A stretch of DNA of 64,000 bases from Neobacillus sp. PS3-40 (GCF_030915485.1 NZ_CP133266.1:1302001-1366000); one strand, 5' to 3'. Counted from the first letter of the stretch, positions 15,541 through 26,890 are shown. The notes: generated from the sequence alone by a model not told the origin. Made by a program: numbers and translations.

Positions 15541-17898
15541 TTATTTAAATTCCACAATGGTCACCCCAGTGCCACCTTCTCCAGCATCACCAAAACGAAT
15601 TTTCTTAACAGAGCGATGGTTTTTTAAATATTCCTGAACGCCCTGTCTTAGAGCGCCCGTTCCTTTTCCGTGAATAATAGACACACGAGAATAATTCGAT
15701 AATAATGCATCGTCAATATATTTTTCTACTCTTACTAATGCACTTTCAAATCTTTCACCGCGAAGATCCAATTCAAGCTTCACTTCAGCATCTCTGCCTT
15801 TAACAATTGACATCGGCTTATACTCTGGTTGTTTCGGTGTAAAGACATACTCCATGTCCTTTTCTTTCACTTTCATTTTCATGATTCCCATTTGTACTTG
15901 CCATTCGCTCGCTGATACTCGTTCTAACAAAGTACCTTTTTGGCCAAAAGTAAGTACCTTTACCTCATCACCAGGATTAAATGTTTGCTTTTTGGCTTTA
16001 TGTTTAAGAATTTTCCCAGATTTCTCTATTTTTGGTGTAGCCTGTTCAAGGCGCTTCTTGGCATCAATTAGTTCATGCTCTTTAATTTCCACGTGCTTTT
16101 CGACTCTCATTTTCCGAAGGTCGCGAATAATTTTATCTGCCTCATCTTTTGCTTGTTCAATCATTTCTTCTGCCTTTAAAGCAGCTTTTTCAAAAAGAGT
16201 ATCTTTTTGTTCGTAGAAGTCCATCAGTTGCTTTTGCAAATCTTGATGAAGTTTTTCAGACTGTTTTAAATAATCTCTTGCTTCCTCTTGTTCTGTTTCA
16301 GCTTGACGTTTGCTTTTCTCTAATGATGCAATCATTTTATCAATTTGGTTTGTATCCTCACTGACGTGAGTTCGAGCCGCTTCAATAACCTTTGCACTTA
16401 AGCCCAACCGTTTAGAAATTTCAAACGCATTGCTTCGGCCTGGTACGCCTAATAGCAGCTTATACGTTGGTGATAAAGTTTCAACATTAAATTCAACGCT
16501 TGCATTTAGAACACCTTCCCGGTTATAGCCATATGCTTTTAATTCTGGATAATGTGTTGTAGCAATGACCCTTGACCCACGTTTATAGATCTCATCTAGG
16601 ATAGATATCGCTAAGGCTGCACCTTCCCCTGGATCTGTACCTGCCCCTAGCTCATCAAATAAGACGAGACTATTAAAATCGGCCTTATTTAATATGTCGA
16701 CTATATTCACCATATGGGAGGAGAACGTGCTTAAGCTTTGTTCAATTGATTGCTCATCTCCAATGTCAGCATACACAGCATCAAAAACAGCAAGTTCCGA
16801 ACCATCAAGTGCTGGAATCTGCAGGCCAGCTTGTGCCATTAATGTACATAATCCAACCGTTTTTAAGGTAACCGTTTTTCCTCCCGTATTTGGTCCAGTA
16901 ATGACTATCGTTGTATAATCTTTTCCAAGCTTGATATCATTAGCAACAACCTCATTGATTGGGATTAACGGGTGCCTTGCTTTATATAATCGAATGATCC
17001 CATTATCATTCATGACTGGCATTGATCCTTTTATCTGTCTTCCGTACCTTGCTTTCGCAAAAATAAAGTCTAAATTTGTAAGGATATCCACTATTACCTG
17101 CAATTCCATTTCACTTTCGGCAGTTAGTGCAGACAATTCAGCTAGGATCCGTTCGATTTCGAGCTGTTCTTTGACACGAATGTCTTGTAACTGATTGTTT
17201 AATTGAACAATTGCTTGCGGTTCAATAAATAGTGTTTGTCCTGAAGCACTTTGGTCATGAATAATACCACCATAGTGTCCACGATATTCTTGTTTCACCG
17301 GGATAACAAATCGGTCATTACGAATCGTTACAATCGCATCTGATAACATCTTTTGAGCATTTGATGAGCGGATCATACTTTCAAGTTTTTCCCGGACACG
17401 TGCTTCATTTGATCTTAATTGATTTCGGAGATTGCGTAAAAGATCACTCGCGCTATCTAGAATTTCTCCGCTTTCGTCTATCGCATTTTTAATAGATTCC
17501 TCTAAATGAGGCAATGGAATAATCTGTTCTGCATGTTCATTTAAAATAGGAATTTCAATCTTTTCATCTTCCATATCTTCTATAAACCGCTTCATTTGCC
17601 TGCTTGCATGGATGGTACTAGCAATTTGAACAAGCTCATGCGGACTAAGCACCCCCCCAATTACAGAGCGTTTAATATGTGCACGAATATCATGAATTCC
17701 TGATAGTGGAACATTTGCTTTAAGACGAAATACGTTTGCAGCCTCATCTGTTTCTGCTTGTAGCTTAACTACCTCTTCAAATTCAATAGAAGGTAGCAAG
17801 TTTTTCACTTTTTCCTTACCAAGAGATGATGAAGCATGTCCCAGGATCTGTTCCTTTATTTTTTCAAATTCTAAAACCTTTAATGCTTTTTGATGCAT
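15541..17898 (-). CDS. mutS2: MutS2 ATPase/endonuclease
   Basis: A 785-residue MutS-like protein without the mismatch-recognition domain. It has the clamp and core region, Walker A GPNTGGKT (about residues 334-341), Walker [13 protein letters not shown], a long coiled coil (about residues 510-630) and a C-terminal Smr domain with LDLRGER and [13 protein letters not shown]. subtilis MutS2 (MutSB) acts in homologous recombination and in ribosome rescue of collided ribosomes. Start ATG at 17898; 21 bp separate it from polX. Confidence 0.96.
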   Translation of the reverse strand: MHQKALKVLEFEKIKEQILGHASSSLGKEKVKNLLPSIEFEEVVKLQAETDEAANVFRLKANVPLSGIHDIRAHIKRSVIGGVLSPHELVQIASTIHASRQMKRFIEDMEDEKIEIPILNEHAEQIIPLPHLEESIKNAIDESGEILDSASDLLRNLRNQLRSNEARVREKLESMIRSSNAQKMLSDAIVTIRNDRFVIPVKQEYRGHYGGIIHDQSASGQTLFIEPQAIVQLNNQLQDIRVKEQLEIERILAELSALTAESEMELQVIVDILTNLDFIFAKARYGRQIKGSMPVMNDNGIIRLYKARHPLIPINEVVANDIKLGKDYTTIVITGPNTGGKTVTLKTVGLCTLMAQAGLQIPALDGSELAVFDAVYADIGDEQSIEQSLSTFSSHMVNIVDILNKADFNSLVLFDELGAGTDPGEGAALAISILDEIYKRGSRVIATTHYPELKAYGYNREGVLNASVEFNVETLSPTYKLLLGVPGRSNAFEISKRLGLSAKVIEAARTHVSEDTNQIDKMIASLEKSKRQAETEQEEARDYLKQSEKLHQDLQKQLMDFYEQKDTLFEKAALKAEEMIEQAKDEADKIIRDLRKMRVEKHVEIKEHELIDAKKRLEQATPKIEKSGKILKHKAKKQTFNPGDEVKVLTFGQKGTLLERVSASEWQVQMGIMKMKVKEKDMEYVFTPKQPEYKPMSIVKGRDAEVKLELDLRGERFESALVRVEKYIDDALLSNYSRVSIIHGKGTGALRQGVQEYLKNHRSVKKIRFGDAGEGGTGVTIVEFK

Positions 17899-17919
17899 GG
17901 AGAAACCCTCCTAATTCTG

Positions 17920-19641
17920 TTACTCTCGGTTATTTAAAAACTCTTTCAAGTCAGTAAGTTCTAATGCATTTAAAACGGATGACTTTTTAATCCAGCCTTT
18001 CTTGGCTGTAGATACTCCTATTTCCATATGTGCTAATGTATCCACTTTGTGGGCATCTGTATTGATGACAATCTTCACGTCTGCTTCCTGTGCTTTTCTC
18101 AAGTGATGAGAAGCAAGGTCGAGCCGATTTGGATTTGCATTCAATTCCAAGGCAGTATTGGTTAACTTGGCTAATTCAATTAATAAGTCGATATCTACTT
18201 CATAGCCTTCGCGCCGTCCAATTAATCTTCCCGTCGGATGGGCAATAATATCCACATGCTTGTTTTCTAAAGCCATTTTTAGTCGTCCCATTATCTTTTC
18301 CTTAGGTTGGGTAAAAGCAGAATGAATTGAAGCGATAACGATGTCTATTCCTTCTAGCAATTCATCATCATAATCAAGTGTACCATCAGGAAGAATATCC
18401 ATTTCGATACCCGATAGGATCATAAAGTCATCATATTTCTCATTTAATTGTTTGATTTCTTCCCTTTGCTTTACTAATCTTTCAGGAGTAAGTCCATTTG
18501 CCACTTTTAAAAACCGCGAATGGTCGGTTATGGCCATATACTGATAACCTCTATTTCTACATGCCTCAGCCATGTCCGCTATTGAATTAGCACCATCACT
18601 CCAAGTAGAGTGCATGTGAAGGTCACCTTTTATATCATTTATGTCAATTAATTCCTGCTCGGCTGTAAATTCATCCACTTCTTTTCCGTCTTCACGAATT
18701 TCAGGTGGTATAAATGGAAGCCCAAAATGCTTGAAAAACTCCTGCTCTGAGGTAAAAGTAAGAACTTCCCCAGTTTTCAGGTTTTCCACACCATACTCAC
18801 TTATTTTTTCTCCTCGCTCTTTCGCAAGCTGTCTCATTCGAACATTATGTTCCTTAGAACCTGTAAAATGGTGTAATGTTGTGATAAATTCTTCTGGTTT
18901 AACAAGACGGAAATCTACGGAAATATCAAAATGGTAGCTAAATGTTAGTGAAACCTTCGTATTACCAGCCCCAATTACCTCTTTAATATTAGGCAAATTT
19001 AACAGCTGTTGTTTAATACTTTCAGGATGATTTGTTGCAATAATAAAATCAAGATCTTTACTAGTTTCCCTCATTCTTCTCAAACTTCCAGCCCTTGAAA
19101 AACGGCTGATATCAGACATGTGGGTAAGTCTCTCTTCCATTTGCTCTGCAAGTGGGAGCATAAAAGCAAGCGGCAGCCTTTCAGGTCGATTCCCCGCCGT
19201 CAAAATCGCATTTACTATATTTTCTTCTGTCTTTTTTCCGAAACCTGGAAGTAACTGAACCTTCCCCGCCAAGCAGGCCTCTTCCAAGCCTGATACATCC
19301 TCAATTCCTAACTCTTGGTTTAGTTTTGCAATTTTTTTACCACCAAGACCTGGTAGCTGTAATAACGGAATCAACCCTGGAGGAACTTCCTTCTTCAGTT
19401 CTTTTAACACTGTGGAGTATCCTTCATTTATATATTCTTCAATAGTAGCCGCTGTCCCTTTACCAATACCAGGTAGCTTGGTGAAATCCTCGATTTCTGT
19501 TATGCTGCGGTCATCTGTCTCCAATGCTGTCGCCGCTTTGCGGAATGCAGACACCTTAAACGGATTCTCACCTTTTAATTCTAAATAAACGGCAATCATT
19601 TCTAACAGTCGAACTACGTCCTTTTTAGTTACATTCATCAT
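17920..19641 (-). CDS. polX: Family X DNA polymerase with PHP nuclease domain
   Basis: A gap-filling repair polymerase with a 3'-5' exonuclease PHP domain. The N-terminal helix-hairpin-helix segments (LPGIGKGTA, LPGLGGKKIAKL, LPGFGKKTEENI), the palm motif with GSLRRMRETSKDLDFIIA (metal-binding Asp pair) and the PHP domain with GDLHMHSTWSDG, HSRFLK and NTDAH are all visible. A 583-residue reading from 19671 exists, but AGAGG sits about 9 nt before the ATG at 19641. That start gives 573 residues, near the 570 of B. subtilis PolX. The next codon (19638) is also ATG. Confidence 0.94.
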   Translation of the reverse strand: MMNVTKKDVVRLLEMIAVYLELKGENPFKVSAFRKAATALETDDRSITEIEDFTKLPGIGKGTAATIEEYINEGYSTVLKELKKEVPPGLIPLLQLPGLGGKKIAKLNQELGIEDVSGLEEACLAGKVQLLPGFGKKTEENIVNAILTAGNRPERLPLAFMLPLAEQMEERLTHMSDISRFSRAGSLRRMRETSKDLDFIIATNHPESIKQQLLNLPNIKEVIGAGNTKVSLTFSYHFDISVDFRLVKPEEFITTLHHFTGSKEHNVRMRQLAKERGEKISEYGVENLKTGEVLTFTSEQEFFKHFGLPFIPPEIREDGKEVDEFTAEQELIDINDIKGDLHMHSTWSDGANSIADMAEACRNRGYQYMAITDHSRFLKVANGLTPERLVKQREEIKQLNEKYDDFMILSGIEMDILPDGTLDYDDELLEGIDIVIASIHSAFTQPKEKIMGRLKMALENKHVDIIAHPTGRLIGRREGYEVDIDLLIELAKLTNTALELNANPNRLDLASHHLRKAQEADVKIVINTDAHKVDTLAHMEIGVSTAKKGWIKKSSVLNALELTDLKEFLNNRE

Positions 19642-19831
19642 ATCCACCAGCCTCTTTTTAGCATTTTCCATTTTCTCTTATTTAAGGTATGAATAGAAAG
19701 AAAAACACAAAGCATCTTGGAATAAGGAGTGTTAACTTAAAGCTACTACCATCTCTAACAGGTTAGCGCTTTTTTTATAGGCGGCCCCCATTGCTACAGA
19801 AGTATCCTTGCTACACAGAAAAACTTCCCTG

Positions 19832-20386
19832 CTATAGAGAAGTTCCAGCACCTACGTATTCAATCCATAAATGCTTGATATGCTGTGAAAGAATAGGAGT
19901 ATGTTTAACAATTTCAGAAGCTAAAAATGAATTTTCCAAAGGATGTTGAACAACGTCCATTGGAATTAGGGCTGCGATGTATAATAATATAAAGAGGATC
20001 AAATACACTTCACAGAAACCTAAAAATCCACCTGCCCAAACATTTAAAAGTCTTAAGATTGGTAAATGGGCAATAAAGTCTAACATCGTTCCAATTATTT
20101 GTAATAAGATTTTCACTGCGAAAAAAATGATGACAAAGGCAACAGCTCTGTAAAAGGAATCCTCCATATTACCATTTGAAGTAAACAGTTTCAAAGTAGC
20201 ATTATTCCCAAAATTGGGATATGGAATCCATAAAGTTAGCTTTGGCGCAAGTTGAACATAATAAATATTTGCAACAACATATGCGATAATAAAACCAGTT
20301 AAATGAATAAGTTGTAGGATAAAACCTCTACGCAGTCCAATAAAGAAACCCATAATTAATAAAATAATAATAGCCAGATCTAGCAT
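19832..20386 (-). CDS. cvpA: CvpA-family membrane protein YshB
   Basis: A 184-residue protein with four to five hydrophobic helices, related to colicin V production protein CvpA. Typical features are the opening MLDLAIIILLIMGFFIGLRRGF and the downstream VWAGGFLGFCEVYLI. In Bacilli its exact role is unknown. The start ATG at 20386 sits 7 bp after the zapA stop; a reading 11 codons longer would overlap zapA. It follows zapA and precedes polX in the conserved rnhC-zapA-cvpA-polX-mutS2 block. Confidence 0.9.
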   Translation of the reverse strand: MLDLAIIILLIMGFFIGLRRGFILQLIHLTGFIIAYVVANIYYVQLAPKLTLWIPYPNFGNNATLKLFTSNGNMEDSFYRAVAFVIIFFAVKILLQIIGTMLDFIAHLPILRLLNVWAGGFLGFCEVYLILFILLYIAALIPMDVVQHPLENSFLASEIVKHTPILSQHIKHLWIEYVGAGTSL

Positions 20387-20393
20387 ATTCTTT

Positions 20394-20654
20394 TCAATCC
20401 TTTTCCTTTTTAAGTTCATTCTGCAACCGTTCTAGTTGTTCCTTGATCATTATGTAATCATTAACGGCATTCACAGCCGTTAAAACGGCTAACTTATTTA
20501 CACTAAGTGAAGGATTCTTAGAACTGATTTCTCGCATTTTATCGTCAACTAATGAGGCAACAAGCCTAATATGGCTTAAGCTTTCTTTACCTAAAATTAC
20601 ATATTGCTGTCCATAAATTTCTACAGTTGTTCTATTTTTCTGTGGGTTTGACAA
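20394..20654 (-). CDS. zapA: Cell division protein ZapA
   Basis: An 86-residue FtsZ-associated protein that bundles FtsZ filaments at the division site. The N-terminal strand-turn TTVEIYGQQYVILG, the middle VNKLAVLTAVNAVNDYI and a C-terminal coiled coil are the family layout. The start is a TTG at 20654 with GGAGG 9 nt upstream. It is transcribed away from rnhC and is first in zapA-cvpA. Confidence 0.94.
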   Translation of the reverse strand: MSNPQKNRTTVEIYGQQYVILGKESLSHIRLVASLVDDKMREISSKNPSLSVNKLAVLTAVNAVNDYIMIKEQLERLQNELKKEKD

Positions 20655-20778
20655 CGTTAAATGCCTCCAATCAAAGAATCCTATTCTATATCATAACACG
20701 AACGAAGGAGTGTCGAAAAGTGTAACAGTATTTTTCCAGGACAGACAAATTTTAAAAGAAAAAAAGGAGTGTTTTCAT

Positions 20779-21717
20779 ATGGGAAATGTTGTGCTAATCC
20801 GAGAATTGACCGAAATAATGAAAATGAAAAATTACTACAGTGAGTATTTAGTAGATAAAAACCCTCCAGGAAGTATTTTTGCAGCAAAAACCCCTAAATG
20901 CATGGTTACAGCATATAAATCAGGAAAGGTTTTACTTCAAGGCTCTGCGGGCGAGGATGAGGCTAAAAAGTGGGGGGAAGCTCCAGCAAAGAAACAAACC
21001 ATTGAAAGAAAAAAAACAGCTTCTGGATCTTTACCACCTAACTTCGGTTCATTATCAGTCCTTGGTTCTGATGAAGTAGGCACCGGGGACTACTTTGGTC
21101 CAATTACAGTAGTGGCCGCCTACGTGAAGAAAGAGGACATACCTCTTTTAAAAGAATTAGGCGTCAGAGATTCCAAAGATTTAAATGATGATAAAATAAG
21201 TGCAATCGCAAAACAAATTAAGGACATCATTCCACATAGCCTTTTAATATTACATAATGAAAAATACAACCAACTTCAGCAATCAGGTATGTCGCAAGGG
21301 AAATTGAAGGCTCTCCTTCATAATCAAGCCTTAGCACATGTATTAAATAAAATTGATCCGATAAAACCAGAAGCTATTTTGATCGATCAATTCGTTCAAT
21401 CAAGTACCTATTATCAGCACTTAAAAGGGCAGAAAACAATTGTAAAAGATGATGTTTTTTTCAGTACAAAAGCAGAAGGGGTTCACATTGCCGTTGCTGC
21501 AGCATCCATTCTCGCCCGTCATGCCTTTGTTCAATATTTTGAGAAACTAAGTGAGGCTGCGGGATTTAAGATCCCTAAGGGTGCAGGAGCACAAGTAGAC
21601 ATTGCAGCTGCCAAGCTAATTTTAGCAAAAGGCAGAGATGTATTGCCAAAGTTTGTTAAGCTACACTTTGCTAATACCGAGAAGGCAATAACTTTAGTTA
21701 ATAAAAAAAGGGGCTGA
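20779..21717 (+). CDS. rnhC: Ribonuclease HIII
   Basis: A 312-residue type 2 RNase H that cleaves RNA in RNA-DNA hybrids. It has an N-terminal TBP-like extension, then the catalytic domain with GSDEVGTGDYFGP (acidic pair), VRDSKDL, EAILIDQF and KAEGVHIAVAAASILAR. The ATG at 20779 follows AAAGGAG by 9 nt and gives the B. subtilis length of 313; an in-frame GTG at 20710 lacks a spaced ribosome binding site. The stop codon lies inside the terminator stem that also serves pheT. Confidence 0.95.
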   Translation: MGNVVLIRELTEIMKMKNYYSEYLVDKNPPGSIFAAKTPKCMVTAYKSGKVLLQGSAGEDEAKKWGEAPAKKQTIERKKTASGSLPPNFGSLSVLGSDEVGTGDYFGPITVVAAYVKKEDIPLLKELGVRDSKDLNDDKISAIAKQIKDIIPHSLLILHNEKYNQLQQSGMSQGKLKALLHNQALAHVLNKIDPIKPEAILIDQFVQSSTYYQHLKGQKTIVKDDVFFSTKAEGVHIAVAAASILARHAFVQYFEKLSEAAGFKIPKGAGAQVDIAAAKLILAKGRDVLPKFVKLHFANTEKAITLVNKKRG

Positions 21718-21734
21718 TTCTTTATATCAGCCCC
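21703..21734. terminator. Terminator shared by rnhC and pheT
   Basis: GGGGCTGAT (21710-21718) pairs with ATCAGCCCC (21726-21734). On the minus strand seven T residues follow, giving a strong terminator for pheT; in the plus direction the tail is TTCTCTATTT. The TGA of rnhC (21715-21717) is inside the left arm. Confidence 0.88.
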
Positions 21735-21742
21735 TTCTCTAT

Positions 21743-24157
21743 TTATCCCCTTAATACTGCTCCTGATTTTTCTTGCAACGCTTCAAGAACCTTTTCATGT
21801 ACCTTGGTAATTTCTTCATCAGTTAATGTTTTTTCTGGATCAACATATTTTAATGAGAAGGCAAGAGATTTCTTTCCTTTTTCCATATGTTCACCTTCAT
21901 AAAGGTCAAATACATGTACTTCTTTTAAAAGAGGTTGACCAGCTGATAAAATAATTTCCTTTAATGAACCCGAGACTGTTTCAGTGTTAACCACAAGTGC
22001 AATATCCCTCGTAATAGTTGGGAAACGAGGAATCACCTCATATCGAAGTGGTTCTGTTGCTGCTTCTAACACAGCTTTTAATGAAAGTTCAAATACAAAA
22101 GTATCTTTTAAATCAAGTTCTTTTTGCATATTTGGATGAACTTGTCCGACAAAACCAATCTTCTCTCCAGCTAATTGGATTTCCGCCGTACGTCCAGGGT
22201 GCATACCGTCAAACTGCGCTTGAACATATCCTACGTTTTCTGAGAGACCTAACATTGAAAATAATCCTTCTAGAATGCCTTTTAGAACGAAGAAATCTAC
22301 AGGCTTTTTCTCTCCTTGCCATGAATGGCTATGCCAAAGGCCTGTAATTGCCCCAGCTAAATGTTCTTGCTCTTCTGGTTGAACATCCACGCCATTTGAT
22401 AAAAATACTGCTCCTGTTTCATATACAGCTAAACTATCGTTTTGACGTGCACCGTTATATTTTAACACTTCTAACAGCTGTGGAATAATGCTCAGACGTA
22501 GCATACTGCGATCTTCACTCATTGGCATCGCAAGACGGATAGCATCCCTTTTTTCAAGTGCATATTGGTTTACTTTATCTTCACTTGTCAACGAATATGT
22601 GACGGCTTGATAAAGGCCTGCTCCTTCAAGATAGTGGCGGACAACACGGCGTTTTTGCTGGTATTGGCTTAATTTACCTGGTGTTGTTGAACCGATTGGT
22701 AATGTTTTTGGAATTTCATCATAGCCATAAAGTCTTGCCACTTCTTCAAGTAAATCCTCTTCAATTTTGATATCGCCCCGACGTGTTGGAGCTGTAATTG
22801 TAAGCATGTCTTGCTCAATACTTACCCCAAATTGGAGACGATCAAAAATCGCTGCTACTTCCTTCACAGAAAGAGTTGTTCCAAGTACGCGGTTGATTTT
22901 TTCAAGCGTAATTGAAATCACTGCTGGTTCGATCGTTAAAGTATCAACCTCGACAGATCCTTTTAATACTTCTCCATTTGCGTATTTCGCCATTAAGTAA
23001 GCTGCCCGATCCCCTGCTGCACGAACACGGTTTGGATCGACCCCTTTTTCAAAACGTGCACTAGCTTCACTTCTTAGACCATGGTCTTTAGAAGCCTTTC
23101 TCACAACTCCACCAGCAAAGTAAGCAGATTCTAATAGGACTGTTGTTGTTTCAGAATGAACCTCTGAATTTGCTCCACCCATCACACCGGCAAGAGCAAC
23201 TGGTTCTTGTCCATTTGTTATAACAAGATGATCTGCTGTAAGTGTGCGCTTGGCTTCATCAAGTGTTTGAATCGTTTCACCGTCTTTTGCACGACGGACA
23301 AGTATTTCCTTGGAACCTAAACGATCATAATCAAAAGCATGCAATGGCTGACCATATTCTAATAAAATGTAATTTGTTATATCAACGACATTATTGTGTG
23401 GACGGATTCCCGCTACCATTAAACGAGTTTGCAACCATAATGGTGATGGACCAATTTTCACATTTTTGATTACCTTTGCAACATACAATGGATTGTCATC
23501 TTTTGCTTCAACGGTAATTTTAATATAATCAGATGCTTTTTCGTCTGATGTTTCGAGGTTGATTTCTGGGAGCAACACTTCTCTGTTTAAAATAGCTGCA
23601 ACCTCGTAAGCAACTCCGAGCATGCTAAGGCAATCAGAACGGTTCGGTGTTAAACCTAGTTCAAGGACTTGATCATCCCTGTTTAAAAATGCAAGAGCAT
23701 CCGCTCCCACTGGTGCGTCTGCCGGAAATACAAAAATCCCCTCTGCATATTCCTTTGGAATAATCTTCCCTTCCATCCCAAGCTCTTGAAGAGAACAAAT
23801 CATTCCATTGGATTCTTCTCCGCGAAGTTTTGCACGCTTGATTTTGAAATTGCCTGGCAAAACAGCTCCAACCGTCGCAACTGCTACCTTCTGCCCTTGT
23901 GCAACGTTTTTTGCTCCACATATTATCTGAACAGGTTGTTCTTGACCAATATCAACTAGACATTTGCTTAATTTATCAGCATTTGGATGTTGTTCGCGCT
24001 CTGTTACATAGCCAATCACTACCCCTTTAATACCTTCGTTTAAAACGTCTACCCCTTCAACTTCTATTCCGCTTTTGGTAATTTTTTCAGCTAGCTCTTG
24101 GGCTGATACTCCAGAAAGATCAATATAATCTTGGAGCCATTTATATGAAACAAACAT
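21743..24157 (-). CDS. pheT: Phenylalanyl-tRNA synthetase beta subunit
   Basis: An 804-residue subunit that, with PheS, charges tRNA-Phe as an alpha2-beta2 enzyme. Domains in order: N-terminal tRNA-binding (EMAP-like) fold at about 40-150, the B3/B4 editing domain (with the typical [12 protein letters not shown] start), B5, the catalytic-like core and the C-terminal FDX-ACB anticodon-binding domain ([19 protein letters not shown]). Length equals B. subtilis PheT. Start ATG at 24157 behind GAGGAGG. It follows pheS by 19 bp. Confidence 0.98.
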   Translation of the reverse strand: MFVSYKWLQDYIDLSGVSAQELAEKITKSGIEVEGVDVLNEGIKGVVIGYVTEREQHPNADKLSKCLVDIGQEQPVQIICGAKNVAQGQKVAVATVGAVLPGNFKIKRAKLRGEESNGMICSLQELGMEGKIIPKEYAEGIFVFPADAPVGADALAFLNRDDQVLELGLTPNRSDCLSMLGVAYEVAAILNREVLLPEINLETSDEKASDYIKITVEAKDDNPLYVAKVIKNVKIGPSPLWLQTRLMVAGIRPHNNVVDITNYILLEYGQPLHAFDYDRLGSKEILVRRAKDGETIQTLDEAKRTLTADHLVITNGQEPVALAGVMGGANSEVHSETTTVLLESAYFAGGVVRKASKDHGLRSEASARFEKGVDPNRVRAAGDRAAYLMAKYANGEVLKGSVEVDTLTIEPAVISITLEKINRVLGTTLSVKEVAAIFDRLQFGVSIEQDMLTITAPTRRGDIKIEEDLLEEVARLYGYDEIPKTLPIGSTTPGKLSQYQQKRRVVRHYLEGAGLYQAVTYSLTSEDKVNQYALEKRDAIRLAMPMSEDRSMLRLSIIPQLLEVLKYNGARQNDSLAVYETGAVFLSNGVDVQPEEQEHLAGAITGLWHSHSWQGEKKPVDFFVLKGILEGLFSMLGLSENVGYVQAQFDGMHPGRTAEIQLAGEKIGFVGQVHPNMQKELDLKDTFVFELSLKAVLEAATEPLRYEVIPRFPTITRDIALVVNTETVSGSLKEIILSAGQPLLKEVHVFDLYEGEHMEKGKKSLAFSLKYVDPEKTLTDEEITKVHEKVLEALQEKSGAVLRG

Positions 24158-24176
24158 ATCGTTATCCTCCTCTTAC

Positions 24177-25214
24177 TTATTCATGAATCGCAAATTGGTT
24201 TAAGAATCGTACATCATTTGTGTAGAAATGTCTGATATCATCTACTCCATACTTCAGCATAGCAATTCGCTCTGGACCCATTCCAAATGCAAATCCAGTA
24301 TATTTTTTCGAATCATAGCCAGCCATTTCAAGTACGTTAGGATGAACCATTCCTGCACCCAATATTTCAATCCAGCCTGTTCGTTTACATACGTTACAGC
24401 CACTTCCTCCACATATCTTACAGGAAATGTCCATTTCAACTGAAGGCTCTGTAAACGGGAAGAAGCTTGGTCTTAAGCGAATTTCACGATCTTCACCAAA
24501 CATTTTTTTCGCGAATACTTCCAATGTTCCCTTTAGATCACTCATACGAATGTTTTCACCAATAACTAGTCCTTCAATTTGCATAAACTGGTGTGAGTGT
24601 GTCGCATCATCATTGTCACGGCGGTATACTTTACCAGGACAAATGATTTTAATTGGGCCTTTACCTTGGTGTTTTTCCATGGTCCTAGCTTGAACTGGAG
24701 ATGTATGTGTTCTTAACAAAATTTCATCTGTAATATAGAAAGAATCCTGCATATCACGAGCTGGATGTCCTTTTGGCAAATTAAGTGCTTCAAAGTTATA
24801 GTAATCTTGTTCCACTTCTGGACCTTCTGCCACCTGATAACCCATACCAATAAATAAATCTTCAATTTCTTCAATAATTTTTGTTAAGGGATGGTGGTTA
24901 CCAACCTTAACTGGACGTCCTGGAAGTGTGACATCAATTGTTTCAGATGCTAGTTTTTCAAATACTTCTGCTTCTTCCATTTCCTTTTGCTTTGCTTCCA
25001 ATTTTACTGAAATAGCTTCACGAACCTCATTAGCAAGAGCCCCCATAACGGGACGCTCTTCTGCTGAAAGTTTCCCCATCCCACGAAGTACTTCCGTAAT
25101 TGGGCCCTTTTTCCCTAAATAAGCAACACGGATGTCATTCAATTCTTTTAGGTTTGGAGACTGATCAATCTTTTCAATAGCCTCCGTTTGCAATTCTTTT
25201 AAGCGTTCTTGCAT
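24177..25214 (-). CDS. pheS: Phenylalanyl-tRNA synthetase alpha subunit
   Basis: A 345-residue class II catalytic subunit. The N-terminal coiled coil, motif 2 ([19 protein letters not shown]), the [13 protein letters not shown] segment and motif 3 ([13 protein letters not shown]) are present, with a four-cysteine [16 protein letters not shown] insertion. The start ATG at 25214 follows AAAGGAGG. It is preceded by a phenylalanine T-box and shares the transcript with pheT. Confidence 0.98.
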   Translation of the reverse strand: MQERLKELQTEAIEKIDQSPNLKELNDIRVAYLGKKGPITEVLRGMGKLSAEERPVMGALANEVREAISVKLEAKQKEMEEAEVFEKLASETIDVTLPGRPVKVGNHHPLTKIIEEIEDLFIGMGYQVAEGPEVEQDYYNFEALNLPKGHPARDMQDSFYITDEILLRTHTSPVQARTMEKHQGKGPIKIICPGKVYRRDNDDATHSHQFMQIEGLVIGENIRMSDLKGTLEVFAKKMFGEDREIRLRPSFFPFTEPSVEMDISCKICGGSGCNVCKRTGWIEILGAGMVHPNVLEMAGYDSKKYTGFAFGMGPERIAMLKYGVDDIRHFYTNDVRFLNQFAIHE

Positions 25215-25401
25215 GATATTTCCTCCTTTTTCTAATAAGCATGCGGATTTAGCGAATAAACATATATCAGTTTCAACTTAAAAGCCCAAGTAACGGGAAA
25301 TAAGTTTGTGTACATAACCAATATAATAAAGGAAGCAATAAGTGAGATTGGATTAAATATTCCAATTCACTTTCTGCAATGAAATCCTCCTTTTCTTCAC
25401 A

Positions 25402-25660
25402 CAAAAAACCCCATCCCTGGTAAGGGACGAGGTTCTATTTCGCGGTACCACCCTTTTAAACACGATATGTAAATACAAATGTGTTCGCTTCATTCGGATA
25501 ACGGCATATGCCGATGCATCTTTACATTTCATAAAAAAATGGTCCCGATGCCAACTCGAGAGGTGAACTTCTCATGTCATAACTATAAAAGTGCTTTCAG
25601 TCAAGGCACTTTCTCCCTAAATAGTCACGTGCAGGATACTTTTCTCTGTCATTGCTTTTT
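25402..25660 (-). ncRNA. T-box riboswitch, phenylalanine (pheST)
   Basis: On the minus strand the leader has a long stem I with a probable specifier TTC at 25567-25565, the T-box core GGGTGGTACCGCGA (25453-25440) that pairs with the uncharged tRNA end, and a terminator with stem CTCGTCCCTTACCAGGGATG running into TTTTTT near 25408-25403. Uncharged tRNA-Phe should stabilise the antiterminator. The 25215-25401 stretch between it and pheS has no other feature that I recognise. Confidence 0.93.
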
Positions 25661-25680
25661 AATTTATTAATTTGTTCCCT

Positions 25681-25709
25681 ATTATATAATAACTTGCTTC
25701 CAGTTTCAA
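25681..25709 (-). promoter_or_regulatory. SigA promoter of pheST
   Basis: TTGAAA (25709-25704), 17 nt, TATAAT (25686-25681) on the minus strand, about 20 nt upstream of the T-box RNA. Confidence 0.85.
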
Positions 25710-25719
25710 ACGCTTATCA

Positions 25720-26475
25720 TCAACTTCTAAGGTGATAAAGAAGAATACCCGTAGCAACGGCAACATTTAGTGATTCACTTGCTCCATAAATCGGAATATA
25801 AAGGTTTGCAGTTGTATTTGCGAGTATTTCTTTATTAACCCCATTACCTTCATTTCCGACAATCAATGCAAACTGTCCGGTAGTAGCTATTTCTGTGTAA
25901 ATTTGGGCATTCTCAAGCGCCGTACCGTACACAGAAATATTCTTTTCTTTAAGGATATTTACCCACTCATGCAAGTCGCCTCTGATAACCGGAAGATGAA
26001 AATGACTGCCTTGAGCAGATCGTAAAACCTTTGCGTTAAAAATATCGACGCTTCCGTGGCCTACAACAACAGCATCTATTCCCGCAGCATCCGCAGTTCT
26101 AATCATTGTTCCTAAATTTCCTGGATCCTGTACCGCATCTATGAACAGAAAGGTTTTTGCATCCTCTAATGAGGGCTGTTTGTCAATTTGGCTGCAGACG
26201 GCATAAATTCCCTGGGGAGCCTCTGTATCTGATAACTCATTTGAAATTTCCTCAGGAACCATTGTAACTGGAATAAGTCCAGAATCCCAACGAGGCGGAA
26301 ATCCTACTTGCTCTGAAACAATAATTTCTACTATTTGTTCTTTTTGTTTTAAAGCTTCCTCAACTAAGTGAAATCCCTCTATTAAGAACATTCCGGTTTT
26401 ATCTCTATCTTTTCTATTTTGAAGCTTCTTCCACTGCTTTACCTGTGGGTTTTTTAGAGATTGAATATGTTTCAA
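25720..26475 (-). CDS. ysgA: TrmH/SpoU-family RNA 2'-O-methyltransferase YsgA
   Basis: A 251-residue SPOUT methyltransferase with an N-terminal substrate-binding domain. The three SpoU motifs are visible: LFIDAVQDPGNLGTMIRTADAAG (motif 1), ALIVGNEGNGV (motif 2) and IPIYGASESLNVAVATGILLY (motif 3, knot). The exact rRNA or tRNA nucleotide it modifies cannot be read from sequence. It lies between pheST and sspI as in B. subtilis. Confidence 0.92.
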   Translation of the reverse strand: MKHIQSLKNPQVKQWKKLQNRKDRDKTGMFLIEGFHLVEEALKQKEQIVEIIVSEQVGFPPRWDSGLIPVTMVPEEISNELSDTEAPQGIYAVCSQIDKQPSLEDAKTFLFIDAVQDPGNLGTMIRTADAAGIDAVVVGHGSVDIFNAKVLRSAQGSHFHLPVIRGDLHEWVNILKEKNISVYGTALENAQIYTEIATTGQFALIVGNEGNGVNKEILANTTANLYIPIYGASESLNVAVATGILLYHLRS

Positions 26476-26594
26476 TACTTTTTTCTCCTTTTACAATACT
26501 CTTTAATTTCCTAATTATAGCTTAACTGAAATACATAATAAATCCAAAAGTAGAAATGATATTAAAGTAATTAGGATAAAAAGGAGTGTAATTT

Positions 26595-26801
26595 ATGAAT
26601 TTAAATTTACGAAATGCTGTTATTCACAATGTTTCAGGCAATACACAGGAACAATTAGAAGATACCATAGTGGATGCCATTCAAAACGGGGAAGAAAAAA
26701 TGCTTCCTGGCCTTGGCGTATTATTTGAGGTTATCTGGAAGAATTCCTCTGAACAAGAGAAAAAAGAAATGCTAGAAGCACTTGAAAGTGGCTTAAAGTA
26801 A
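26595..26801 (+). CDS. sspI: Small acid-soluble spore protein I
   Basis: A 68-residue forespore protein closely matching SspI of B. subtilis ([16 protein letters not shown], then [28 protein letters not shown]). It is unrelated to the DNA-coating alpha/beta SASPs. The ATG at 26595 follows AAAAGGAGTG. A CATAATA at 26533-26539 fits a SigG -10, but I do not find a convincing -35. It is followed by its own terminator. Confidence 0.95.
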   Translation: MNLNLRNAVIHNVSGNTQEQLEDTIVDAIQNGEEKMLPGLGVLFEVIWKNSSEQEKKEMLEALESGLK

Positions 26802-26816
26802 TCATAATTTGGATCT

Positions 26817-26843
26817 GCTGCCTATCATTTTGGCAGCTTTTTT
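26817..26843 (+). terminator. Terminator of sspI
   Basis: GCTGCC and GGCAGC (26817-26822 with 26832-26837) followed by TTTTTT. Confidence 0.88.
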
Positions 26844-26854
26844 AAACCCCCACA

Positions 26855-26887
26855 AAAAATCCCCGAAAATTAATTTTCGGGGATTTT
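26855..26887 (-). terminator. Terminator of ysdC
   Basis: AAATCCCCGAAAAT pairs with ATTTTCGGGGATTT around TAA; on the minus strand it runs into TTTTTTG just after the ysdC stop at 26891. Confidence 0.9.
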
Positions 26888-26890
26888 CCA

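Noticed and set aside
19738-19830. Three loosely similar GCTACAGAAG-type stretches after cvpA
   Set aside because: Imperfect and short; cannot be distinguished from chance, and the nearby CTAAC/GTTAG stem is too small for a terminator.
20681-20887. 68-codon minus-strand frame opposite the rnhC start
   Set aside because: Antisense to the well-supported rnhC start region with no ribosome binding site.
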